A DNA stretch of 64,000 nucleotides from Pseudomonadota bacterium (GCA_018241265.1 JAFEEF010000064.1:1-64000); one strand, 5' to 3'; shown: positions 45,888 through 58,180, numbered from the stretch's first letter. The notes: generated from the sequence alone by a model not told the origin. Made by a program: numbers and translations.

Positions 45888-47291
45888 TCAGCACTCGACG
45901 ATGTTGACGGCGAGTCCGCCGCGCGCGGTTTCCTTGTACTTGGTCATCATGTCGGCGCCGGTCTCGCGCATCGTCTTGATCACCTTGTCGAGGCTCACGT
46001 GGTGCGTGCCGTCGCCGCGCAGCGCCATGCGCGCCGCATTGATCGCCTTCACCGACGCGATCGCGTTGCGCTCGATGCAGGGGATCTGCACCAGGCCGCC
46101 GACCGGATCGCAGGTCAAACCCAGGTGGTGCTCCATGCCGATCTCGGCGGCGTTCTCGACCTGGGCCGGCGTGCCGCCGAGCACCGCACAGAGCGCGCCG
46201 GCGGCCATCGAGCAGGCGACGCCGACTTCGCCCTGGCAGCCGACCTCCGCGCCGGAGATCGACGCGTTCTCCTTGTAGAGGATGCCGATCGCCGCGGCGG
46301 TGAGCAGGAAGTCGATCACGCCGCGTTCGTGCGAGCCGGGCGTGAAGCGCGTGTAGTAGTGCAGCACCGCGGGCACGATGCCGGCCGCACCGTTGGTCGG
46401 CGCGGTGACGACGCGGCCGCCGGCGGCATTCTCCTCGTTGACCGCGAGCGCGTAGAGGTTCACCCAGTCGAGCACCTGCAGCGGATCGCGCAGCGCCGCT
46501 TCCGGGTTGCTGCAAAGCTGCCGGTACAGCTCGGCAGCACGCCGCTTGACCTGGAAGCCGCCGGGCAGGGTGCCGCTGGTCTGGCAGCCGCGCGTCACGC
46601 AGGCCTGCATCACGGCCCAGATCTTCAAGAGGCCGGCATCGATCTCCGCGTCGCTGCGCCCGCTCTGGCCCAGGCAGCGCTCGTTGCGCCGCATCAGCTC
46701 GGCGATCGTGACGCCGTGCTCGGCGGTCAGCGCGAGCAGTTCGGCGCCGGTCTTGAACGGATGGGCCAGCGCCGTGGTGTCGGGCGCGATGACCTTCTGG
46801 CGTGCACCGTCGTGCGCCACCTCGTCGCTGACGACGAAGCCGCCGCCGACCGAGTAGTAGGTCTTCTCGAGCAGCTCGTTGCCGTCCGCGTCGTAGGCCG
46901 TGAAGCGCATGCCGTTGGCGTGGAACGGCAGCGTCTCGCGCCGATGGAACACCAGGTCGGTTTTCTCGTTGAAGGCGATCTCGTGCGCGCCGGGCAGCGC
47001 GAGGCGCTTGCTGCTGCGCAGCGCGGCGAGCATGGCCGGGATCGCATCGACATCGACGCTGTCGGGCTCGTGGTCGAGCAGGCCGAGCAGCACCGCCTTG
47101 TCCGAGCCGTGGCCCTTGCCGGTCGCACCCAGCGAGCCGTAGAGATCGGACCGGATGCGCGCCGTTGCGGCCAGGCGGCCTTCGTGCGCGAGCCGGTGCA
47201 CGAAGAGACGCGCCGCGCGCATCGGCCCGACGGTGTGCGAGCTGCTCGGCCCGATGCCGATCTTGAAGAGGTCGAAAACGGAGACGGCCAT
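45888..47291 (-). CDS. sdaA: L-serine ammonia-lyase (iron-sulfur)
   Basis: 467 residues, the single-chain form. Deaminates L-serine to pyruvate and ammonia. N-terminal (beta) domain starts [19 protein letters not shown]. The C-terminal (alpha) part has the cluster cysteines in [17 protein letters not shown], in [12 protein letters not shown] and in [19 protein letters not shown]. Length matches E. coli SdaA/SdaB. Its position next to gcvTHP within about 7 kb is in line with one-carbon/serine metabolism, but the two are separate operons. Confidence 0.96.
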   Translation of the reverse strand: MAVSVFDLFKIGIGPSSSHTVGPMRAARLFVHRLAHEGRLAATARIRSDLYGSLGATGKGHGSDKAVLLGLLDHEPDSVDVDAIPAMLAALRSSKRLALPGAHEIAFNEKTDLVFHRRETLPFHANGMRFTAYDADGNELLEKTYYSVGGGFVVSDEVAHDGARQKVIAPDTTALAHPFKTGAELLALTAEHGVTIAELMRRNERCLGQSGRSDAEIDAGLLKIWAVMQACVTRGCQTSGTLPGGFQVKRRAAELYRQLCSNPEAALRDPLQVLDWVNLYALAVNEENAAGGRVVTAPTNGAAGIVPAVLHYYTRFTPGSHERGVIDFLLTAAAIGILYKENASISGAEVGCQGEVGVACSMAAGALCAVLGGTPAQVENAAEIGMEHHLGLTCDPVGGLVQIPCIERNAIASVKAINAARMALRGDGTHHVSLDKVIKTMRETGADMMTKYKETARGGLAVNIVEC

Positions 47292-47300
47292 GGCGCCGCG

Positions 47301-47330
47301 AGCGTATCAGGCCGCGATGACCCGCGGCAA
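47301..47330 (-). promoter_or_regulatory. possible promoter of sdaA
   Basis: Minus strand TTGCCG (plus 47325-47330) and TACGCT (plus 47301-47306) with 18 bases between; TGA just ahead of the -10 gives an extended -10 form. A start near 47294 would leave almost no leader before the ATG at 47291. Moderately weak match. Confidence 0.3.
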
Positions 47331-47388
47331 GCCGGCGACTCGGCAGGCGAGCGGCCGGGATCGCGGGACCGAAGCATCGCTGCCTGTT

Positions 47389-48921
47389 TCAGCGTCCGGA
47401 CGCCGACGCGACCGCCGGCGCGAGCGGCAGCGTGCCGTCGTCGCCCAGCGCCTTGTAGAGCGCGACGAGCCGGATGCGCAGGCGCGCTGCGCTGTCGGCG
47501 CGCGCCTGGCGCACTTCGTCGGCCGCCTGGTCGGCGTCGAGCACCGGTACGTAGTCGGTGATGCCCTTGCCGTACTGGGCCTGGGCCAGGGTCGCTGCCG
47601 CGTCGGCGAGCGCGGCCTTGTCGTCCAGCGTGCGCTGCTGCGCAAGCTCGGACGCATAGGCCGACGCCGCATCGTCGACCTCGTGCCAGGCCTTCAGCAC
47701 GGTCTGCTGGAACGCCACCGCGGCTTCCTGCTGCTGCAGCTCGCGCAGCGCCACAGTGGCGCGCCGCCGGCCGTGGTCGAACACCGGCAGCGACAGCGAC
47801 GGCCCGATCGACCACTGGCGCGAGCCCCACTGCGCGAGCTCCTGATCGTGCAGGCTCTCGAAGCCGAAGCTCGCACCGAGCGTGATGCGCGGATAGAGAT
47901 CGGCGACCGCGACGCCGATGCTGGCGGTGGTGCCGGCGAGCCGCGCCTCGGCCGCCGCGACGTCGGGCCGATGCCGCACCAGGTCGGCCGGCAGGCCGAG
48001 CGCGACCGATGGCAGCGGCTGCGGGCCTGCGGGCGGCGTCGCGAGCACGTCGTTCAAGGCGCCGGGATGCCGACCGCACAGGACGGTCAGGCGGTTCACC
48101 GCCGACGCGATCTCCAGCGTCAGCGCATCGTCTCGGCTGCGCAGGTCGGCAACGCGCTGGCGCCGCGCGAGCAGCGGCTGCTCGGTCACGAGGCCGCCGC
48201 GGAACTGCGCCGCAAGCAAGGCCTCGGCCTCGTCGGCGGCGCGGCGCTGTTCGGCGAGCAGCGCCTGCTGCGCCTGCAGCCCGCGCCACTGGTGGTAGGT
48301 CCGCACGACGTCGGCGGCGAGCGTGAGGCGCAGGCCGCGCAAGGTCGCGTCGGACTCCTCGGTCTGCGCCTGCGCTGCTTCGATGCTGCGGCGGACGCGG
48401 CCCCACAGGTCGAGCTCCCACGACGCATCGAAGCCGGCCTGGTAGACGGTGTAAGGACTCGCGAGGAACGACAGCACCTGGTCGCGCTCGGCACCGGACG
48501 GCGCGATCGCGTCGACGAGGCGCGTGCTCGAACCCGAGTCGCTGAGGCGCTGGCGTGACGCGCCGGCGCGTGCCGCGACCTGCGGGCCGCGCTGTGCGCT
48601 GGCGGTGGTCTCGAGGGTCCGCGCCTCGAGGATGCGCAGGCTCGCGCCCGCGATGTCGGGATTGCCGTCGGCGGCGATCGCGAGCAGGCGCGTCAGGGTC
48701 GGATCGGTCAGCGCAGCCCAGCGCTCGCCGGTCGTCGCGGGCCGGTCGGCCGCGCCGGGCAACTGCAGCGATGCGGCGCCGCCGTGCCAGTCGCGCCAGG
48801 AGGCCGGCGCATCGACGGCAGGCCGCGCGCGATCCGGTCCGACGGCGGCGCACCCGGCAAGCCAGGCCGCCAGCGCGCCAGCGCCGATCCGCAGCGAGGC
48901 CGAAGCAAGTCGTGTCTTCAT
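47389..48921 (-). CDS. outer-membrane efflux channel lipoprotein, NodT/OprM-like
   Basis: 510 residues. A lipoprotein signal peptide ends in the lipobox LAGC (residue ~25). Two tandem OEP domains follow, with typical segments such as VYQAGFDASWELDLWGRVRR and PADLVRHRPDVAAAEARLAG and the YPRITLGASFGFE strand. This is a TolC-family trimeric channel. It begins ten bases after the ABC permease gene and closes the ybh-like operon, which in E. coli lacks its own channel. Confidence 0.93.
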   Translation of the reverse strand: MKTRLASASLRIGAGALAAWLAGCAAVGPDRARPAVDAPASWRDWHGGAASLQLPGAADRPATTGERWAALTDPTLTRLLAIAADGNPDIAGASLRILEARTLETTASAQRGPQVAARAGASRQRLSDSGSSTRLVDAIAPSGAERDQVLSFLASPYTVYQAGFDASWELDLWGRVRRSIEAAQAQTEESDATLRGLRLTLAADVVRTYHQWRGLQAQQALLAEQRRAADEAEALLAAQFRGGLVTEQPLLARRQRVADLRSRDDALTLEIASAVNRLTVLCGRHPGALNDVLATPPAGPQPLPSVALGLPADLVRHRPDVAAAEARLAGTTASIGVAVADLYPRITLGASFGFESLHDQELAQWGSRQWSIGPSLSLPVFDHGRRRATVALRELQQQEAAVAFQQTVLKAWHEVDDAASAYASELAQQRTLDDKAALADAAATLAQAQYGKGITDYVPVLDADQAADEVRQARADSAARLRIRLVALYKALGDDGTLPLAPAVASASGR

Positions 48922-48931
48922 GGCGGGTCCT

Positions 48932-50032
48932 TCAGGCCAGCCGGTGCCTGAACAGCCAGGCCGCGGCGGGCATCGTGGCGGCTGCGATCAGCACCAGGCC
49001 GATCGCATCGGTGGCCAGCGCCGCGACGCCGGCGCCTTCGAGGTAGACGCGGCGTACCAGGTCGATGCCGTAGCGCAGCGGGTTGGCGTAGGTCGCGACC
49101 TGCAGCACGTCGGGCATGTTCCGGATCGGCGTCATCAGGCCCGACAGCAGCATCAACGGCATCAGCAGCACGAAGGTGTAGAGCATCGCCTGCTGCATGT
49201 CGAGCGCGACCGCGCTGATCGAAAGCCCCACGCCCACCCCGGCGACGATGAAGAGCAAGAGGCCGCCGTACAGGCTCGCGAGCGAGCCGGCCATCGGCAC
49301 GTCGAACCACCAGCGCGTCACCGTCAGCACGATCGAGCTCTGCACGAGGCCGATGAGCAGCGGCGGCAGCGCCTTGCCGGCCATGATCGCGAGCGGCGAC
49401 AGCGGCGTGACCAGCAACTGGTCGAACGTGCCTTGCTCGCGCTCGCGCGCGACCGACAGCGCCGCCAGCAGCAGCACCTGGATCATGCTGAGCGACGCGA
49501 TCAGCGCCGGCATGAAGTTCCAGCGCGTCTCGAGGTTGGGGTTGAACCAGGCCCGCGTCACGACGTCGATCGGCGGCCGCGCGCCGCGCTCGGCGTCGTA
49601 GGCCGCGACGATCGCGTTCGCGTAGGCCGCGGCCGAGCCGGCCGTCGTCGAGTTGCGCGCGTCGAGGATGAGCTGCACCGGCGCGGCCCGGCCGGTGAGC
49701 AGGCGCCGCTCGAAGTCGGCCGGGATGTGCAGCACCATCAGCGCGTCGCCGTGCTCGACGGGGCCCGCGATCTGCGCCGGCGACGCGAGCGTCGCGACGC
49801 GCCGGAACATGCCGTTGCCGTCGAGCCGGGCGACGAGTTCGGCCGACGAGACGCTGCGGCTTTCGTCCAGCAGCGCATAGGGCGCGTCGGCGAGGTCGTA
49901 GGTGGCCGCATAGCCGAACAGCAGGCTCTGCAGGATCACCGGCACGACGAGGATCAGCCGGTTGGCAGGATCCTTCAGCACGGCGAGCAACTCCTTGCGG
50001 ACGAGGGCGACGAACGGTGCGATCCAGTCCAT
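48932..50032 (-). CDS. ybhR: ABC-2 type exporter permease, YbhR-like
   Basis: 366 residues. One N-terminal helix, an extracytoplasmic domain of about 150 residues, then five more helices; the ABC-2 motif region AREREQGTFDQLLVTPLSPL is clear. The length and the partner order match E. coli YbhR (about 368 residues). It pairs with YbhS and the double ATPase to form an exporter of lipophilic or cationic compounds. Fifteen bases after the ybhS stop. Confidence 0.92.
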   Translation of the reverse strand: MDWIAPFVALVRKELLAVLKDPANRLILVVPVILQSLLFGYAATYDLADAPYALLDESRSVSSAELVARLDGNGMFRRVATLASPAQIAGPVEHGDALMVLHIPADFERRLLTGRAAPVQLILDARNSTTAGSAAAYANAIVAAYDAERGARPPIDVVTRAWFNPNLETRWNFMPALIASLSMIQVLLLAALSVAREREQGTFDQLLVTPLSPLAIMAGKALPPLLIGLVQSSIVLTVTRWWFDVPMAGSLASLYGGLLLFIVAGVGVGLSISAVALDMQQAMLYTFVLLMPLMLLSGLMTPIRNMPDVLQVATYANPLRYGIDLVRRVYLEGAGVAALATDAIGLVLIAAATMPAAAWLFRHRLA

Positions 50033-50047
50033 GGCGCGTGTTTCCGG

Positions 50048-51145
50048 TCAGGCGATGCGCTTGCGCGTCACGGCGCGCGCGGCAGCCAGCAAGACCGCCG
50101 CGTACAACGCGAGCAGCAGCAGCTTCGGCACGACGATGCTCCAGACGTCGCCGGCGAGGAACAGCGTCTTGATGAGCGCGAGGTAGTGCGTTGCCGGCAG
50201 CACGTTGGCCACGGCGCGCACCACGACCGGCACGTTGCGCAGGTCGAAGAGAAAGCCCGACAGCATCAGCGCCGGCAGAAAGCTCGACAGCAGCGCGATC
50301 TGGCTCGCGAGGAACTGGTTCTTCGTCGCCGACGAGATCAGGAGGCCGGTGCCGAGCGCTACCAGCAGGTACAGCACCGACGCGAGCACGAGCAGCGCCA
50401 GCGAACCGACGATGGGCACGTCGAACAGCCAGCGCGCCGACGCGAGGCACATCGCGAAGCCGATCATGCCGACGCAGAAGTACGGCACGATCTTCGCCAG
50501 CAGGATCTCGGCCGGCCGCACCGGGCTGACGAACAGCGCCTCGAAGGTGCCGCGCTCCCATTCGCGCGCGACGACGAGCGACGTGAGGAAGGCCCCGACC
50601 AAGGTCATGATCAGCACGATGAGGCCGGGCACGAGGTACCAGGTGCTGGTGTTGGCGTCGTTGAACCAGAGCCTGGGCTCGACCGAGACGCCGGCGGCCG
50701 GACCGGCGCCGCGCATCAGCGCGCCCGTCACGTACGACTCGACGGCGCGAGCGGTCGATGCATCGGCGCCGTTGACGACGAGCTGCGCCGCCGCCTGGCC
50801 GGCGGCGAGCCGGCGCGAGAAGTCGGACGGGATGCGCAGGATCGCGTCGATGCGGTGGTCCTGCATCAGCGTTTCCGCCTCGCGCATCGAGCGTGTGACG
50901 ACCGGCGCGATGTAGGGCGTGAGGCGCAGGCCCGCGAGCACGTCGTCGACCTGCGGGCTCGCGTCTTCGAGCACCACCGCGACGCTGGCCTGCTTGACGT
51001 CGAGCGAGATGCCGTAGCCGAACAGGAGGATCAGCACCAACGGCAGCACGAGGCCGATCGCGACGTTGCTGCGGTCGCGCAGCAATTGCCGCGTCTCCTT
51101 CTTCACGAGCGACCAGAGCCGCGCGACGAAGCCCGTGCCGCTCAT
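50048..51145 (-). CDS. ybhS: ABC-2 type exporter permease, YbhS-like
   Basis: 365 residues with the same topology as the next gene: N-terminal helix, large periplasmic loop, five further helices. The hallmark coupling segment AREWERGTFEALFVSPVRPA is present. ATG 51145 overlaps the stop of the ATPase gene (ATGA). The two permeases are paralogous and would form a heterodimer with YbhF. Confidence 0.92.
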   Translation of the reverse strand: MSGTGFVARLWSLVKKETRQLLRDRSNVAIGLVLPLVLILLFGYGISLDVKQASVAVVLEDASPQVDDVLAGLRLTPYIAPVVTRSMREAETLMQDHRIDAILRIPSDFSRRLAAGQAAAQLVVNGADASTARAVESYVTGALMRGAGPAAGVSVEPRLWFNDANTSTWYLVPGLIVLIMTLVGAFLTSLVVAREWERGTFEALFVSPVRPAEILLAKIVPYFCVGMIGFAMCLASARWLFDVPIVGSLALLVLASVLYLLVALGTGLLISSATKNQFLASQIALLSSFLPALMLSGFLFDLRNVPVVVRAVANVLPATHYLALIKTLFLAGDVWSIVVPKLLLLALYAAVLLAAARAVTRKRIA

Positions 51146-52896
51146 CGCGTGCCTCCCGCGGCAGTGCGTCGTCCGGCCTCGACGATGCCGATGAAGGCGC
51201 GCTCCATGTCGGGCGCGTTCGACGCCTGCGCCCGCACCTCGGCTGGCGTGCCGATCGCGAGCAGCCTGCCGGCGTCCTGGATCACGATGCGATCGCAGTA
51301 TTCGGCCTCTTCCATGACGTGCGTCGTGATGACGATCGAGATGCCCTGTTGTGCGAGCCGCGTGATGCGCAGCCAGAACTCGCGCCGCGCGATCGGATCG
51401 GCGCCGCTCGTCGGCTCGTCGAGGAACAGGATCTCGGGCCGGTGGATCAGCGCCGCGGCCATCGACAGGCGCTGCTTGTAGCCGCCGGGCAACTGCAGCG
51501 CGGGCGCGTCGCGGTAGGGCCCGAGGCCGAAGTCGGCGAGCGACGCGGCGACCCGTTCGCGTGCCGCCGTCGCGCGCAGGCCATAGGCGCCGGCGTAGAA
51601 GCCGAGGTTCTCGGCCACCGACAGGTTGCCGTAGAGCGCGAACTTCTGCGACACGTAGCCGATGCGGCGGCGCGCCGAGCCGGGCGCGTGGCGCATGTCG
51701 ACGCCGGCCACCCGGAGCTGACCGCTCGTGGCCGGCAGCAGGCCGCAAAGCATCCGGAAGGTCGTCGTCTTGCCGGCACCGTTCGGGCCGAGCAGGCCGA
51801 AGACCTCGCCGCGCCGCACGCTGAAGCTGGTGTTGGCGACCGCGGTGAAGTCGCCGAAGCGGCGCACGAGGTCGCGGACCTCGATCACCGTCGGCTGCGC
51901 ATTCGACGCCGTCGCAACTGCCGGCGCCGCTGCGTACGCAGGCGCGTTGGCGGCCACGTGACGGGCCTCGCGCAGCAGCACCATGAAGCCGTCCTCGAGC
52001 CTGGCCGGCACCGCGCGGGCTTGCGGCACATCGCCATTCGGGACCGTAACGTCCTTGCGACGGATGAACCGCACCTCGCCGCCCTGCGGCACCGCATCGA
52101 GGATCGTGTCGGCTGCTTCGAGCAGGCGTGCCTGCAGCAGCCGGCACGGCTCGCCGGGCGAGGGCGCGGCGACGTAGGTACGGCCATCGGCCGCGGCGCG
52201 CAGCGCCTCCGGCGTGCCCGACGCGAGTACCCGGCCGTCGTGCATCAGGAACACCCGGTCGCAGCGCTCGGCCTCGTCGAGGTAGGCCGTGCTGACGACG
52301 ACGGTGAGCCGCTCTTCGCGCACGAGCTGCTCGACGATCTGCCACAGCTCGCGGCGCGACAGCGGATCGACCCCGACGGTCGGCTCGTCGAGCAGCAGCA
52401 GCTCGGGCGAGCGCACCAGCGTGCAGGCGAGGCCGAGCTTCTGCTTCATGCCGCCCGAGAGCTTGCCGGCCGGCCGGTCGGTGAAGCGCGCGAGGTCGGT
52501 CATCTCGAGCAGCCGTGCATAGCGGGCCGCGCGCGCGCCCTCGGGCACGCCGTGCAGGTCGGCGTAGAGGTCGAGGTTCTCCTGCACGCTCAGATCCTCG
52601 TAGAGGCCGAAGCGCTGCGGCATGTAGCCGATGCGGTCCTGTACCGCTTGCGGGTCGGCGACGACGTCGAGGTCGAGCACCGACAGCGTCCCGGCACCCG
52701 GCACGACGAGGCCGGCGATCATGCGGATCAGCGTGGTCTTGCCCGCGCCGTCGGGGCCGACCAGTGCGGTCAGCGAGCCGGCGGCGACCTCGATCGACAG
52801 GCCGTCGAGCGCAATGCGCTGCTGCTTCGTCGCCTTGTCGAGGAAGCGCTTGCTCAGCGCGGCGCCGGACACGGCGGCGGCGGTCGTGCGGCCCAT
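51142..52896 (-). CDS. ybhF: tandem ATP-binding protein of ABC exporter, YbhF-like
   Basis: 584 residues holding two nucleotide-binding domains, as in E. coli YbhF (about 578). First domain: Walker A GPDGAGKTT at 47-55, signature KLSGGMKQK, Walker B LLLLDEPTVGVDP. Second domain: Walker A GPNGAGKTT, Walker B ILFLDEPTSGADP. In the second domain the signature reads LQLPGGYKQRL, so the canonical LSGG serine is replaced by Pro, which suggests one degenerate ATP site. A linker of about 70 residues separates them. The gene starts seven bases after ybhG. Confidence 0.94.
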   Translation of the reverse strand: MGRTTAAAVSGAALSKRFLDKATKQQRIALDGLSIEVAAGSLTALVGPDGAGKTTLIRMIAGLVVPGAGTLSVLDLDVVADPQAVQDRIGYMPQRFGLYEDLSVQENLDLYADLHGVPEGARAARYARLLEMTDLARFTDRPAGKLSGGMKQKLGLACTLVRSPELLLLDEPTVGVDPLSRRELWQIVEQLVREERLTVVVSTAYLDEAERCDRVFLMHDGRVLASGTPEALRAAADGRTYVAAPSPGEPCRLLQARLLEAADTILDAVPQGGEVRFIRRKDVTVPNGDVPQARAVPARLEDGFMVLLREARHVAANAPAYAAAPAVATASNAQPTVIEVRDLVRRFGDFTAVANTSFSVRRGEVFGLLGPNGAGKTTTFRMLCGLLPATSGQLRVAGVDMRHAPGSARRRIGYVSQKFALYGNLSVAENLGFYAGAYGLRATAARERVAASLADFGLGPYRDAPALQLPGGYKQRLSMAAALIHRPEILFLDEPTSGADPIARREFWLRITRLAQQGISIVITTHVMEEAEYCDRIVIQDAGRLLAIGTPAEVRAQASNAPDMERAFIGIVEAGRRTAAGGTR

Positions 52897-52902
52897 CGCG
52901 GC

Positions 52903-53931
52903 CTACTTCGCGGGTGCGGACGCGGCGCCGGCCACGTCGAGCGTGACGGTGGCCGGCATGCCGAGGCGCAGGCGATCGCCCGGATCGTCGACCTTGACGC
53001 GGATCTCGTAGACCAGGCTGGTGCGCAGCTCGGTGGTCTGCACCGTCTTCGGCGTGAACTCCGCGACCGACGAAACGTAGGCCACCGTCCCGGCGATCGG
53101 GCGGGACGGGTCGGCATCGGTCGTGACGCGTGCCGCGACGCCGTTGCGCACCGCGCCGAGCGCCCGCTCGGGCACATAGGCGCGGACCCACTTGGGCTGC
53201 ACGATCGCGAGCGTGTAGACCGGGCGCTGCGGCGACGCCATGTCGCCGGTCTCGAGCAGGCGCGAGCGGACGACGGCATCGCTCGGTGCCTGCAGCGTCG
53301 TGTCGTCGAGCTGGCGCTGCAGCACGGCGCGCTCCGCCTGCGCGCCATCGAGCTCCGCGGCGGCCTGGGCGATGTCCTCCTTGCGCGGGCCGGCGACGAC
53401 GAGCGCGGTCGATTGCCGCGCCGCGTCGAGCCGTGCGGTCGATGCACGCTCGGTCGCCTGGGCCTTGTCGAGGTCGAGGCGGCTGACGCCCTTGTCGGAC
53501 GTCGAGCGTGCGACGTCTTCGAGCCGGCGCGCGTTGGCAGCGGCGAGCGCCAGGTCCGACTCGGCGCCGCGCACCTCGGCCCGGGCCCCCGCGATCTCCT
53601 CCGGCCGGCTGCCCGCACGCAGCCGCGCCAGCGCCTGCCCGGCCGCCGCGACCTGCGCATCGGCCTGCTGCAGGCGCGCGCGCAGGGTGCGGTCGTCGAG
53701 GCGGCCGAGCACCTGGCCGGCGCGCACCGCATCGCCTTCCTGCACCGACAGCTCGGTGATGCGCTCGCTGCCGTTGAACGCCAGCGACACCTGGCGGATG
53801 TCGACGTTGCCGTAGACGGTGAGGGTGCCGGCCGGCGTCTCGTCGGCCCGATGCGCGTCACGCCACCAGAGGCCGAGGCCGGCGAGCAGGGCGACGCCGA
53901 CGACGGCGGCGATCACGGGCTTGGGATTCAT
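52903..53931 (-). CDS. ybhG: periplasmic adaptor (HlyD family), YbhG-like
   Basis: 342 residues. An N-terminal membrane helix (VIAAVVGVALLAGLGLWW), the split biotinyl/lipoyl domain (LSVQEGDAVRAGQVLGRLDD and LQAPSDAVVRSRLLETGDMA), and a long coiled-coil hairpin in between. First gene of the minus-strand exporter operon, 128 bases from the divergent regulator with a 16-base palindrome in between. Order G-F-S-R equals E. coli ybhGFSR. Confidence 0.92.
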   Translation of the reverse strand: MNPKPVIAAVVGVALLAGLGLWWRDAHRADETPAGTLTVYGNVDIRQVSLAFNGSERITELSVQEGDAVRAGQVLGRLDDRTLRARLQQADAQVAAAGQALARLRAGSRPEEIAGARAEVRGAESDLALAAANARRLEDVARSTSDKGVSRLDLDKAQATERASTARLDAARQSTALVVAGPRKEDIAQAAAELDGAQAERAVLQRQLDDTTLQAPSDAVVRSRLLETGDMASPQRPVYTLAIVQPKWVRAYVPERALGAVRNGVAARVTTDADPSRPIAGTVAYVSSVAEFTPKTVQTTELRTSLVYEIRVKVDDPGDRLRLGMPATVTLDVAGAASAPAK

Positions 53932-53999
53932 CGCGAGGGGTGCGCCGTCGCACGCGCATGGCGGCGTGCAGGCCGGGCTGTGAGTTCCGCAAGGCCCGC

Positions 54000-54052
54000 A
54001 GCATATCTAATTCAAATTTGAATTGCAACAAGTGCGTTGCCTGCGGCACAAT
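54000..54052. promoter_or_regulatory. divergent cecR/ybhG promoters with 16-bp operator palindrome
   Basis: AATTCAAATTTGAATT (54009-54024) is a perfect palindrome. TTGCAA (54023-54028) is itself palindromic and can serve as -35 in both directions. Minus strand: TTGCAA, 17 bases, TATGCT (plus AGCATA 54000-54005) for ybhG. Plus strand: TTGCAA, 18 bases, CACAAT (54047-54052) for cecR, which would start at or next to the ATG at 54060. The palindrome fills the ybhG spacer and touches the shared -35, ideal for repression of both genes by the TetR-type protein. Confidence 0.65.
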
Positions 54053-54059
54053 CGAGCCC

Positions 54060-54719
54060 ATGAAGAAGACGACGGCCTCGGTCCGCGCGGCGCGTTCGGA
54101 CGGCCAGGAGACCAAGCGCGCGCTGCTCGCCGCGGCGGGGCCGCTGTTCGCGCAGAAGGGCTATGCGCGCGCGACGGCCAAGGAGATCTGCCAGCAGGCC
54201 GGCGCCGACCTGGCCGCGGTCAACTACCACTACGGCGGCAAGGACGGGCTCTATCAGGCCGTGCTCGTCGAGGCCCACGCGCAGCTCGTCACGATCGAGG
54301 AGCTGCAGGCGATCGCCGCGCAGAAGGGCAGCGCCAAGGCGCGCCTAGAGAACGTGCTGCGGCTCTTCATGAGCCGCATGCAGGCGGGCGGGCGCGGCTG
54401 GGGCCTGCAGGTGCTGATGCACGAGATCTTCGCGCCGTCCGACCAGGCGCCGCCGGCGGTTCGCAAGGCGGTGCTGCCGAAGGCCCGGATCGTGATGGGC
54501 CTGATCGCCGGCGTGCTCGGCCTGCCGCCCGGCCATCCGGCGGTGCAGCGCGCGACCGCGCTCGTGGTGATGCCGTGCGTGATGCTGCTGGTCGTGCCGG
54601 CGCAGGTGCGCCGGATCGTGCTGCCCGCGATCTCCAAGGACCCGCAGGCGATGGTCGACGACCTGTACGCCTATGTGTTCGCCGGGCTCGCGGCGATCCG
54701 GGCGGCGCACGCGGCGTAG
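54060..54719 (+). CDS. cecR: TetR-family regulator, CecR (YbiH)-like
   Basis: 219 residues. The TetR HTH is KRALLAAAGPLFAQKGYARA followed by TAKEICQQAGADLAAVNYHYGGKDGLY. The rest fits the DUF1956/YbiH C-terminal ligand domain, about 220 residues in total as in E. coli CecR. Divergent from ybhGFSR, unlike E. coli where the regulator gene leads the same operon. The start MKKTTASVR follows a probable -10 within eight bases, so the transcript may be leaderless. Ligand unknown. Confidence 0.9.
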   Translation: MKKTTASVRAARSDGQETKRALLAAAGPLFAQKGYARATAKEICQQAGADLAAVNYHYGGKDGLYQAVLVEAHAQLVTIEELQAIAAQKGSAKARLENVLRLFMSRMQAGGRGWGLQVLMHEIFAPSDQAPPAVRKAVLPKARIVMGLIAGVLGLPPGHPAVQRATALVVMPCVMLLVVPAQVRRIVLPAISKDPQAMVDDLYAYVFAGLAAIRAAHAA

Positions 54720-54760
54720 CGCGGCCCGCCGCGACCGCCTGGTCTGACGGCTCGGCCCCG

Positions 54761-57667
<2,907 letters not shown>

Positions 57668-57723
57668 CGCGTGGTTCTCGAGGCGGGGGTCGGGTGCGCC
57701 GGACGAACGCGGCGCGGGGCGGA

Positions 57724-58098
57724 TCAGCTGTTCTTCAGCAGGTCGGCGTAGGCGGCGTCGTCCATCAGACCGCCGAGCTCGCCGGGGTCGGTCAGCTTGA
57801 CCTTGAAGAACCAGCCGGCGCCTTGCGGATCGCTGTTGGCGAGCGACGGATCGGCGCGCAGCGCCTCGTTGACCTCGACGACCTCGCCGCTCACCGGCGC
57901 ATACAGGTCGGCCGCGGCCTTCACCGATTCGACGACGCCGGCGACGTCGCCCTTCTTCAGGGTCGCGCCGACCGCGGGCAGGTCGACGAACACGACGTCG
58001 CCGAGCGCGTCCTGCGCATGGGCGGTGATGCCGACCACGGCGGCCTGCGGCGCGCTGCTGTTGATCCATTCATGGTCGGACGTGTAGTGCGTCGTCAT
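57724..58098 (-). CDS. gcvH: glycine cleavage system H protein
   Basis: 124 residues. The lipoyl-carrying shuttle of the system. The lipoylation lysine is K60 in [20 protein letters not shown]. The N-terminus YTSDHEWI and the C-terminal [11 protein letters not shown] are family hallmarks. It follows gcvT by 82 bases, where a GC hairpin with T tract lies, and precedes gcvP by 56 bases. Confidence 0.97.
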   Translation of the reverse strand: MTTHYTSDHEWINSSAPQAAVVGITAHAQDALGDVVFVDLPAVGATLKKGDVAGVVESVKAAADLYAPVSGEVVEVNEALRADPSLANSDPQGAGWFFKVKLTDPGELGGLMDDAAYADLLKNS

Positions 58099-58156
58099 CT
58101 GGCGTACTCCTAGAAGCGCAGGTGGTGGATGCGGCCATGGATCGGCCGCGGTACGG

Positions 58157-58180
58157 AAAAAGGCCGGCGCGCAGCGCGCG
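58157..58180 (-). terminator. terminator-like hairpin between gcvT and gcvH
   Basis: On the minus strand GCGCG, loop CTG, CGCGC is followed by CGGCC and TTTTT. The stem starts right after the gcvT stop. The stem is only five pairs and four to five bases separate it from the T tract, so it is probably a partial terminator that would lower gcvHP relative to gcvT, if active at all. Confidence 0.4.
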
